Shown here in pieces: positions 55,540-64,000 of a DNA stretch of 64,000 nucleotides. The notes below the pieces were generated by a model. The model saw only the letters and a program-made list of their open reading frames with translations, searched no databases and was not told where the DNA came from. The first letter of the stretch is position 1, and every line of letters starts with the position of its first letter. The DNA lies in assembly GCA_004194705.1 (NCBI GenBank), contig SADC01000552.1, positions 1 to 64,000 on the forward strand, written 5' to 3'. The stretch comes from Ditylenchus dipsaci. Lineage: Eukaryota; Nematoda; Chromadorea; Rhabditida; Anguinidae. The translations under genes and the position numbers were made by a program.

Positions 55540-55935
55540 TGTGACTAGCTTGTAAGCCACTCGACACAGCAGCTCCCTAGTCAAGATTCCTCTCTCAATT
55601 TGTCGTGCTCCACACACAAAGGGAGCTGGCTGGGTAAACAGCAGCAGGAGGGGCAGGAGGAGAATAAACGTGTACTCACCACCATCATGACATTTTATAT
55701 GGGTGGGTAGTTGGATATTATAGTACACAATGAATAAAATAAATCAATCTTCAAAAAATTTGAGAGTCAGGCATTTTATGCCTTTATTAATATTGTGCTT
55801 GGCTAGTATTACTGCTCGCCTGGCTTACACACACATAAAAATGAAATATTTATGCCACCGCTACTGCATAAACACATTAACCATTCGAACATTTTTTGTG
55901 CTGTTATTAATTTGGTTGCTGGTAGAGAAAAATGG
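55540..55935. other. Unique-sequence island 5
   Basis: Starts GC-moderate (AGCTGGCTGGGTAAACAGCA, GGAGGGGCAGGAGGAG) and ends with TTTATTAATATTGTGC, ATGAAATATTTATGCC and AACACATTAACCATTCG. No gene; non-repetitive. Candidate regulatory DNA. Confidence 0.3.
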
Positions 55936-56039
55936 TAAAAAATGCGCTAAGAAAGAATATAAAAAATAAGTCAGTGGAATTCGGTAGTGCTTGTCTAGGC
56001 TCTTGTCGGGTTTTTTTGGGCTAAAAACAGGGCTTCCAA

Positions 56040-56225
56040 CTCAAAAAATCAAAAAGACATTTTTATGAAATAAAGGACATTGGTCACAAAGTGTCATTTT
56101 ATCCAGTTCTTATTGGTTTTGAGTACCACAAAATCAAGATTTTGACGTGAAATTTCAAAATTCGAAAGATTTGATGTCCCAAATAAAGGACAAATCTTTA
56201 AATAAAGGACGTTTTGAAGCCTTCG
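56040..56225. repeat. DR2 copy, well preserved
   Basis: AAATAAAGGACATTGGTCAC, TCATTTTATCCAGTTCTTAT, TTGATGTCCCAAATAAAGGA. Same orientation as 24670-24860. Confidence 0.75.
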
Positions 56226-56579
56226 GCTAAAAACTTTTTTGAATTTTTTCAGAAAAAGTGTTCAGTAATACGTAAGACACACTGTTGTGGCAATTTAAAA
56301 GTAGCTTTTGTGGAATTATTGCTTTATCAGCTGCCTGATACACGGATAAAAGGCAAGGACAAGCAATGTTTTTTTGGCTTGATTTTTTGTATAAACATTC
56401 TTTCTGCTCTGACAAAGTATTTAGGCTAGGTTTTCAGAGTTCTATTAATCGGGAAGGGCTGTACATTTTTTTCCTATATGGAAAATATATTAGTACCATT
56501 TTGTGGTTAAGATGCAGGGCTTCAAAAAAATACTAAGATTCCAGAAACGAAATAAGGAAAGCTCACGTTGTAATAACCT

Positions 56580-56645
56580 GGCACCTCGATAAACCCGGTA
56601 CCTTATGGACGGTCCCTAGGGTGCCGAGTTATCGAGGCTTGACTG
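56580..56645. mobile_element. Small pogo-type MITE remnant
   Basis: GGCACCTCGATAAACCCGGTA ... GTGCCGAGTTATCGAGGCTT then GACTG. The left CAGTC end is missing. Confidence 0.65.
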
Positions 56646-56742
56646 CATTCGAACCAGCACTTAGGCCCATGCTTGGTCTAGTGTCAACCTCACTGAAGGT
56701 CTAAGCATTCTATTCAAAAATTTCAGTTAGATTTTGCATATA

Positions 56743-56821
56743 CCGTATTATCTCTAATAAGACCCCATGGGCTTATTTTTCAACCCCTCTTTGAAGGTGG
56801 GTCTTATTAGAGATAATACGG
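56743..56821. mobile_element. 79-bp minimal CCGTATTT hairpin, TA-flanked
   Basis: CCGTATTATCTCTAATAAGA / TCTTATTAGAGATAATACGG, perfect 23-bp ends, TA both sides, loop TTATTTTTCAACCCCTC. The smallest and cleanest copy, apparently the minimum mobile unit. Confidence 0.93.
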
Positions 56822-57229
56822 TAAAGTTTATCTCAAAGCTCGAATCTTAGCTACAAGATGGTACCAATCGAAAAAGTGTTCGATGAAGAAAAAAATTTAC
56901 AGCTCTTAGCGCTCAAAAAAAATGCTTAGGTCGAAAAAGTGGAGAAAATGCGCTAAGAACACTTGGATCGACACTCATTGTGAACCTGCCTTAAGGTAAA
57001 GGTAAATGAAGGTAAATGAAGGCTTAAAGGTAAATGTTCGACGCCGATGGGAAATTTGAGATAAGAAATTGTAGGAAAAAACATTCATAGGAAAGTATAG
57101 TTGTGCTCAAAAAATTCAAATCCCTTTCATGAAAATTAAAAAAAAATGTGTACAGCACTAACACCACCAAAAAAAACATACTTCCAGTATTTAAATTGTG
57201 CAAAAAGTTAAGCAGATTATAGTGTTTTC

Positions 57230-57480
57230 ATACAAATGCTCCTCCAAAACATATTTTGTTGGGAGTGATGTGGTGAGAGTGCTGAAAAAATCCCTTCCCT
57301 CATTCCGTCCACAGGGGGTATGTTCAAAGTTCTTATCCCCATCTGTCCATAGTGAACTATGGTTCACTTAAGATGGGCTTTTGCCTTTAATGTGAGAAAT
57401 GGTTGAATTGGAGAAAGCCAACCATACGCCAGCTATCTTCTCTCCGCAACAAATTGAAGATTCAAGAAAAAAAATTATCT
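57230..57480. other. Unique-sequence island 6
   Basis: Non-repetitive, with a hairpin CCATAGTGAACTATGG (57348-57363) and a short CTTAAGATGGGC / CCCATCTG pair around it. No gene. Confidence 0.3.
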
Positions 57481-57714
57481 AGAAAAGGCGGAAAAGTGGA
57501 TAACTGGAATTTTAAAAATGTTTGAAGAAAGAAAAAGCTGGCTCTGTATGCGCTGGTGGTGCCCTAGAAAAAATATGCCTTGGTTAATAATTCCAGATGC
57601 TTTAAAGGAGGGGTAGCCATATTGTTGTTTGGCCAGTTTTAGGTATAACTTTTTGATGCCAGATTCGGTATCAGAGACTAAATTAGCCCTAGAACTTGTC
57701 AAAGAAGCCAAAAA

Positions 57715-57788
57715 AGTAAAGTGCACGCTTGCGAATCGACCTGCGCACCCTTTTATGCACAAGCGCTAGCACTGCGCCACCGAAGCCT
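57715..57788 (-). ncRNA. tRNA-like sequence, minus strand
   Basis: On the minus strand: AAGGCTTCGGTGGCGCAGTG with A-box TGGCGCAGTGCTAGCGC and B-box CAGGTCGATTCGC about 35 nt on. Close to tRNA in length and order, but the T-arm is mismatched and no surrounding inverted repeat is evident. Could be a real divergent tRNA or a SINE remnant. Confidence 0.5.
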
Positions 57789-57849
57789 TTTGGACACTTT
57801 TTCCGAAAACACTTTTTTCGACTAATTTCTTTTTTTTCGACTATTTAAC

Positions 57850-58180
57850 TTGTTTTCATTTGGCAATTTTCTTAATTTTTGTCTATTTTTTAAAGTTTTG
57901 TATGTCGTGTAGCCCATCTCAGCTTTCCAACACAGCTTAAAACTTCATTGAGATTTTAGAAAGGTAAACTTAGAGGTTTCAAAAATAAAATAAAAATAAA
58001 TTATTTTTATTTTATTTTTTGCTCTAAAAGTCTACTTTCTAAATCTTCAATGAAGTTATAGCTTTTGAAATGAGACCTGGGCTACGACAATACTAAACTT
58101 TTAAATTAGCACAAAAATTAAGAAAAATGCCAAAATAAACAAAGTTAAAATTAGTCTTAGTCTAAAAAAGTGTTTTATCG
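57850..58180. mobile_element. IR element with GTAGCC module
   Basis: GGCAATTTTCTTAATTTTTG / AAAATTAAGAAAAATGCC outer stem; CGTGTAGCCCATCTCAGCTT and inverse AATGAGACCTGGGCTACGAC inside. Loop AAAATAAAAATAAATTATTT. Confidence 0.75.
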
Positions 58181-58204
58181 GAGAAAAAATATTGTCCCTT
58201 TTTT

Positions 58205-58645
58205 TTTAAAGCTGTAAGTACTTTCCCCTCCAAATTATTCTTTTACCCCTTCAAATCATTCATTTATCCCCAATCGTAAAAAGGAGTATTTCTCGGTGTT
58301 TTTTGTCGTAATTTTTTTTCTTTTGATCATCATGTAGCCCTGAATCTATAGTTTCTCATAAGCCACCAACTGACCCCTCGTTGTTGAAAATTTTTTAGAA
58401 ATAATCATTTTTATGAAAAAGAGTTGTTTCATAAAAACGGGTATTTCTCAATTTTTTTTGATAACAAAGGGTCAGTTGGTGCTTATGAGAAACTATAGAT
58501 TCAGGGCTACATGATGATCAAAAGAAAAAAAATTACGACATAAAAACATCGAGAAATACCCATTTTTACGATTTGGGGGATAAATGAATGATTTGGAGTG
58601 GTAAAAGGATAATTTGGACAGGTAAAACAATTTGAGCCCTTTTTA
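58205..58645. mobile_element. IR element with long near-perfect arms
   Basis: CCAAATTATTCTTTTACCCC ... CATCATGTAGCCCTGAATCT, CAACTGACCC and their inverses (GGGTCAGTTG, AGATTCAGGGCTACATGATG, GGTAAAAGGATAATTTGG). Short outer arrays TTACCCCTTCAAATCATTCA. Confidence 0.85.
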
Positions 58646-59595
58646 ACCTAAATGGCTTTCCTCCTCCTTAAATAAATGCTTTTGTTAATTCAGAAATTGA
58701 TGTAAAAAAGTGTCGGAACTTGAGGGGGTGACCACCTTATTTAAGGGTTTGACTGTAAACCAAAACAAAATCGTCTGTCGTTACGTCCCCTTAGTTAGGT
58801 TTTTTCCTAACTTTTAAAGAACTAGAACATGTCTTATACGAGCTTAATCTAAAAATCCACCATTAAAAAATTGTTGACTCTGAATTTTTTCACACTTGTT
58901 TTCACTACTCGAAAAAATCTGGTTTCAAGCCATAAATTGTAAAGTCAGAGACAATTAGGAAAAGTAGTCAGGCTTAAAAATAGGTATTAAATTTTCGCTA
59001 ATAGCCACAAAACTGCACCTATTTGCTACGCTCAACCTGGTTTTTCTAACTATTTCAGAAAATACGCTATCTAGTAATTCCCCATATTCTTAGCGAATTA
59101 ATTGGCCATCTGGCTAGCAGGCATTGGCAGTAAAACAGTCCATTTGGCTGGAAGTGTAGATTGTTTAATGCTTTTTTGAAATAATATTTTTTATTGAAAA
59201 TCTGTCAATGCAATTCAAGATTTAGAGAACGGATAAGCTGTTTCAGAAAAAAATTATGGTTTTGTTCCTGTCACTCATTCAACGACAAAAACAATAAATA
59301 TTTGTCTAATCTTTCGAGAATTTTTTAGAGTTATAAAATGAAATTGTAAGAAAAAAAATTAAATTTGTCACTTGGTTTTGTTTTTGTTTAGAGGGCAAAA
59401 CTGTAGGTTTTCGCACAATGAAATGTTTTGAAAATCAGAAGATTTTGTTTTACAGTTGGCTGCCCCACGCTCCACTACAACAATTATACCAAAAAATCAT
59501 TTATCATAAAAAAATTATTTTTACTTTCTCTGCTGAAAAAGTTTATACTCAAAATGACTGCCAGATTCTTGCGGTTATTTGGTAATAAGACCTTT
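58646..59595. other. Unassigned, with a pogo MITE end at about 58708-58756
   Basis: GTGTCGGAACTTGAGGGGGT ... GGGTTTGACTG then TA is a solo right end. The remainder has no frame or repeat recognised. Confidence 0.4.
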
Positions 59596-59599
59596 ATTT

Positions 59600-60005
59600 A
59601 ATACGGGAAAGCCTGAATGTGCCAAACTATGCGTTTTGTGCAGCATTTCACGCCGAGCACGATGGCTGAAAAAATTTTTTGGAAAGAGTAGGGATTCCAA
59701 CCGGTAAAGCAGCATTTGAAAACAGGTAATTTTTAACTACTCCAACGACCTGGAATTTAAGCAAAATATGAATGGTGCCTGAATTTTAAGATATTACATG
59801 CCCATGGGTGCATAAATTTGAGAAAGCACCATTCAAATTTGCTAAATTCCAGGTGGTTGGGAGTAATTGAAAATTACCTCTTTTCAAATGCTGTTTTACC
59901 CATTGGAATCCCTCTTTTTTCAAAATTTTTTTTTGAGTCATCGCGCTCGGCGTGAAATTCTGCACAAAACGCATAGTTTGGCACATTCAGGCTTTGCAGT
60001 GTTAA
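59600..60005. mobile_element. IR element, DR3 family
   Basis: Outer arms GCCTGAATGTGCCAAACTAT...GTGCAGCATTTCACGCCGAG and inverse CTCGGCGTGAAATTCTGCAC ... GGCACATTCAGGCTTTGCAG, ending GTGTTAA. Matches 45932-46320 in layout. Confidence 0.85.
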
Positions 60006-60014
60006 CACTCAAAA

Positions 60015-61255
60015 GTAGAGACCGGCGCGATGCGATGTTGACATCGCAAACATCGCACGCAGCGAGTTCGGACCCAAAACATCGCATCGTAACATCGCAC
60101 GCATGATTTTGAAAACATCGCAACATCGGACAAAGCTTTTTTTGCTGCAAAAAGACTTTTTTTTGCTGCGAAAAGACTTTTTTTGCTGCGAAAAGACTTT
60201 TTTTGCTGCAAAAATTAGTTGATGCAAAAAGTCTTTTTGCAGCAAAAAAAGTCTTTTTGCAGCAAAAAAAGCTTCGTCCGCAACATCGCATCGCAATTTG
60301 TTAAGACAAAGCAAACTTTTTTTGCAAATTCGTTAAATTTAAAAAAAATTGCATAATTCCAAAGTCGACATTCTTAACTTCAGAATATAAACTTAAGATT
60401 CTTAAATAGCATCAATCTACGAACTACTTGTGAATTTTTCACATTTTTTGTAGTCGTTGTTTTTTTGCTCGTACATTCTTTTTGCAATTTTTCATTCAAA
60501 ATTATTTACGAAGGTATCTGTGCTTTCGTTCAGTATGAGCCTTCTCTGGAAAATCGCGCTTGTTAGTGATGGAGCCGGTCGTCTTCTCTTTGCAAAGCTA
60601 TCCACAGCAGAAGCCGAGTGCAATGCCTGCCAGAAGCAAATCAAGCTGAGCAATCAAGGCCGGCAAATCTAAAAGATCATTTTTCCGCTCATCCAGACTA
60701 TCAGAAGAAGCTTAAAGAGATGGAAGAAGCCAAGAAAGTCAAAATCGAAGCGATGAAGCAAGGCATGGCCAAGTTTGTAGTCAAGGGAACTGGTAGTTTT
60801 GGTTAGCATTCATTTTGTTAAGGACATTTTATTTTATGTCTAGGAGATCTGTCGGCGCTGGACAAGAAGATAATGCACTACACTGCTTGTACAAATTAAT
60901 CGTTAGCTGTTGTAGAAGCCGAAACCTCAAAACGTTGTTGTCCTCAGCTGATCGAGAACACATCAGAGAATAGAAGCATTACAGAGAATGGGTTTGCCTC
61001 GAGTTTATGCAGCCGTCAAAAAATAGTCTACCGGCGTGAGTGAGATCTGTATTTTTTTTCAAAAGGTTCGATTTTTTGCGAATTTTGTGAACATGCAAAA
61101 ATTTCCGGCCAAAATTTCAACGCACTTGAATCGCACTTGAAAATTTAACGTAAAACATTGCAGCGATGTATCGCACTCAAATACCGACATCGCATCGCAA
61201 CATCGCACGCAAATATTTCAGCTCAAAAACATCGCATCGCAACATCGCCAAAGGG
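60015..61255. mobile_element. Foldback with CATCGCAACATCGCACGC array carrying a hAT fragment
   Basis: 60025-60125 and 61165-61250 are arrays of the same word (CATCGCATCGCAACATCGCA). An inner pair of GCTGCAAAAAGACTTTTT units (60130-60275) folds on itself. Coding exons at 60538-61020 lie in the loop. The two outer arrays are same-sense or mixed rather than perfectly inverted, so element limits are uncertain. Confidence 0.6.
60538..61020 (+). pseudogene. hAT (ZBED) transposase N-terminal fragment
   Basis: Frames read FAKLSTAEAECNACQKQIKL (Cys pair) then, after a one-base shift near 60658, PANLKDHFSAHPDYQKKLKE (His pair): a BED zinc finger C-x2-C ... H-x3-5-H. The second piece, after 60841, reads LSALDKKIMHYTAC and VVEAETSKRCCPQLIE. 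Several stops and shifts break it. Confidence 0.65.
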
Positions 61256-61279
61256 CAAATGCCGGTATCTGCTCAAAGT

Positions 61280-62010
61280 CTGTTTGTGCTATTGCCAGCG
61301 TTTTGTTCAGAATTTCACGCTGTACAAGATAGGAGAAAAAAAAATTCTCTCAAAAAGTGCTCTTACCATGGAACCCTCACGGGTTGATTGTATGAAATCG
61401 GACAGCTTCGGATTGCTTTAGTTATTTGAGTGTATTTTTTTATGCGAGAACAACTTTGCGCAGCTGAAGCACATATCCAAGGCAGAATTCAACGGGCTTT
61501 TACATGTATACGAGGCTAATCGGGTAAGATGCCGTATAAAATGCAAAATATTAGCACTTTTCAAAATCCTTTTATATAAAAAATTTAGTTCCTTTTTGTA
61601 AGCATCGGAAAATTGTTGTTTATTTTTCAGCACTTGACTGTAACGAGAAAGCGCAGAGACTGAACATCATTTTGATACCAAACAAGACAGCAAGTCCTTA
61701 GACAAAGTAGTCCAAAAATCAAAATTTTTTTTGGTGCGTTCGCTTTTTACGGGTATTTCAAATTCGCGCCTTTTGTGGCGTTCTGCATTTTCATAATTTT
61801 TAGACAGAAAATTTAATTTTTGTAAAGTTAGGGCAGTAAACGTTGGGACGGTCTCAAACGTGTGTCCCAAGTTACAAAAAAAAACGGGAAAGCACAGAAC
61901 CTCGCAAAAGGAGAAATTTTTGAGATGTTTTTTTTTCTATCTTGTTCAGCGTGAAATTCTGAACAAAACGCTCGCATTAGTACAAACCGCCGTTTGAGTG
62001 TTAAAAAGAT
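61280..62010. mobile_element. IR element, DR3 family, with long loop
   Basis: Left arm 61295-61340 (CAGCGTTTTGTTCAGAATTT, CACGCTGTACAAGATAG), right arm 61935-62005 (ATCTTGTTCAGCGTGAAATT, CTGAACAAAACGCTCGC, GAGTGTTAA). The loop contains non-repeat DNA without a clear gene. Confidence 0.7.
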
Positions 62011-62399
62011 TTGGAAAAATCGAGACTATAAGTCAACTTGAAACTTTTAACATAATACGATTTGGTTTGCTAAAAAGCTGAAATATCCCACGAAAATCTT
62101 AAAACTTCAATATTTCAAAGTTTTTGATTTAACTTAAAAATATTTTTTATTATCGTGTCGCCCAGAATCTCAGCTTTCTAACAAGCTATCGACTGACTAA
62201 ATGAGGTTTCAAAAACAAAAAAGTCTATTTAATGTAATTTTTCTTTTCTTGGCATTTTTCAGCTTTTTGCAAACCAATCAGTATAATAAATCCAACGAAA
62301 GACTATTTAAAATTGAAAACAGTCTCATCTTTTTAATTTTTTTTAAAGTTCTTTTTATCAAAAAAAAAACCGCATAATCTGGATAAGCTTCTTCAGTAG
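62011..62399. other. Unassigned, GTAGCC-module remnant
   Basis: 62150-62210 has TCGTGTCGCCCAGAATCTCA, GCTTTCTAACAAGCTATCGA. No gene. Confidence 0.4.
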
Positions 62400-62680
62400 C
62401 AGTGTTTCCAAAAATGACACTGACATCGCCACAATGACATGACATTATGACTGACAATGACACTGACAATGACAATGACTTTTTAGCAGAATGACAATGA
62501 CAATGACATGTCAGGTCATTGTCATTCTGCTGAAAAAGTCATTGTCATTGTCATTCTGCTAAAAAGTCATTGTCATTCTGACAAAAAAGTCATTGTCATT
62601 CTGCTGAAAAAGTCATTGTCATTGTCATTCTGCAAAAAAGTCATTGTCATTCTGACAAAAAAGTCATTTGACTTGTCATC
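62400..62680. repeat. Tandem array, TCATTGTCATTCTGCTGAAA unit
   Basis: 62405-62515 has inverse words (ACAATGACAATGACTTTTT) and 62520-62680 about nine direct units of 20-25 bp. The junction CATGACATGTCAGGTCATTG is the fold point. It precedes the hAT gene and may be the left arm of that element. Confidence 0.85.
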
Positions 62681-62741
62681 GTGATTCCGTCAAAGCCAGA
62701 GCATCTATCAAGACAATTTATTTCCTTCAGGTTTCTCAGCA

Positions 62742-63990
62742 ATGTCACAATCAGAATCGAGGACTTCTCTCACACGTGATGCTAGCAATCGAAGAGGTGG
62801 AAGCAAACACGGGACAATATGGAACCATTTCGATGAGGAGAGCAATGAGGAGGGGACGAAAATCATGCGATGCAATGAGTGTACAAGGTTAGTCACTTTT
62901 CTCATTTTTCCTTGAATACCTAGTTGTAGCGCTTTTGTTTAGGGCTTCAAGTTTCCATCGACCGCCACAATCTGAAAAGGCATTGGAGCAAACAGCATTC
63001 GGAAAAAGAGCAGCCAGCTGATAGGATTGGATCTCACATCTCCGCCGCATACAAAGTAAGACTTTTTGATGTGTTTGGTTTGTCAATGGTAGTTCTTATA
63101 ACAGCTGTCTAGGAAATCTAAGATCGAACAAGCACTTGTAAACGTCGTTTCCATTCTGCTCTGGCAATTAATATGCTACTCCATCCATTGGTCCGCAACC
63201 TTTTCAGGTGTTGAATCCACATGTTGAGGTGCATATTTATTGTTTTGTGTGATGTATGTGTTACCATTGTTTTAGATGCAAGAAAGTTTCGGTACGATGA
63301 AGGAAATGCTTCGCGTCCAGTTCAATTCCGTTCGAAAGTCCATCAAGAAGAAATTGCAAAGCTACAAATGGGCTTTACAAAGTGGTGACAGATAATGGGA
63401 GCAACATCGTCGCTGCGTTCAAGGATGTGTTGAAAAGTTGGTTGTTCATCTAAAATTTGTTTATCGATCTTTCATACCACGTTTCAGTTCATGTGGATAC
63501 CATGTTTCTTGATGAACCTAGCGAGGAGGAAGAAGACGAAGAGAACGAGGAGGATGAACTCTACAGCATAGAGACCGAAATTTTGCTGCAGTATAATTTT
63601 TATTGCTTGATCGCGGCTATTTCGAGGATTTGATTTTAGGACAGTGTTCCTTGCGTATTCGGTGCTTTGCCCATTCGTTGCAGATGGTGATTTTGCGTTT
63701 TCAAAGAATTGGTCGAGCCAATATCGGAATTTTGTACACTCCGGCTCTCGTTGGCAAATTCAAACACTCGTATCCGCAACTTAGGTATTTACCCAGCTTA
63801 AATCTCCGTTTAGCATTCTATATACTTTAACATTTAGGATCTACTCACTTCAACGGGAAAAATTTGTCAAAGCATCACAACCAGATGGGCGTCGTTTATC
63901 CTGGTAATTGAGCGGTATAAAAGCGGAGAAATTTTGTTAGATGATATTTAGGTTTAAGCGGGATAAGATGACGAGAATTATGATTGTAAT
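62742..63990 (+). pseudogene. hAT/ZBED transposase, partial, broken frames
   Basis: Exon 1 62742-62887 starts MSQSESRTSLTRDASNRRGG and contains HGTIWNHFDEE and MRCNECTR (BED finger Cys pair); exon 2 (about 62941-63056) has DRHNLKRHWSKQH (His pair) in another frame. Later pieces read VTDNGSNIVAAFKDVLK (catalytic Asp region, about 63388-63438) and CSLRIRCFAHSLQMVI (the RC-AH-L motif of hAT, about 63648). An acidic insert (EPSEEEEDEENEEDELY) precedes the latter. hAT transposases move DNA with 8-bp duplications, matching the MITEs at 1.8, 10.2 and 25.0 kb. The 3' end leaves the window. Confidence 0.8.
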
Positions 63991-64000
63991 AAAACTGCGT

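Noticed and set aside
59938..60314. FFAAKRLF / QQKKVFLQQKK frames on the minus strand
   Set aside because: Array-derived, no splice or start context.

Overview
The window looks like an A+T-rich, intron-rich invertebrate nuclear genome, most likely a nematode. Supported introns in host genes are 43-62 bp (one repeat-filled 0.8 kb, one 1.7 kb), acceptors are mostly TTTCAG-like, and two introns appear to be GC-AG. There is no bacterial or organellar organisation. The species cannot be named from sequence alone; a repeat-rich enoplean or mermithid-like nematode is only a guess.

Host genes are few. 0.9-9 kb (minus strand): a coding fragment split by a hAT MITE; a four-exon single-pass membrane-protein gene whose 1.7-kb intron is packed with repeats (2610-5111); a Gly/Tyr-rich, Cys-ended protein (5354-6215); and the 3' exons of a multi-exon protein (6997-8743). 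18.9-19.3 kb: a small secreted Pro/Ala-rich protein. 25.99-26.19 kb: the 3' end of a small membrane protein. 32.1-32.6 and 39.0-39.3 kb: EGF-like exons on the minus strand. 37.5-38.7 kb: a complete six-exon prohibitin-2 gene on the plus strand, between the two EGF blocks. The stretch 43.3-60 kb has no recognisable gene but holds several islands of unique sequence.

Nearly everything else is DNA-transposon material. There is one near-complete pogo/Tigger element (28924-31442) and several related MITEs; MULE transposase fragments (33.1-33.8 kb, and 40.2-41.9 kb inside a foldback element); two hAT/ZBED fragments (60.5-61.0 and 62.7-64 kb); hAT MITEs with 8-bp target duplications; a 9-bp-duplication MITE; a family of TTAA-flanked inverted-repeat elements, several with tRNA-like Pol III promoter cores; many small hairpins ending CCGTATTT...; and numerous foldback elements whose arms are arrays of 12-25-bp repeats, a different unit in each family.

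Many coding exons, host and transposon, are broken by one missing base beside a short homopolymer and read through if a base is added. This points to systematic under-calling in a long-read assembly more than to gene death, although prohibitin-2 is clean.
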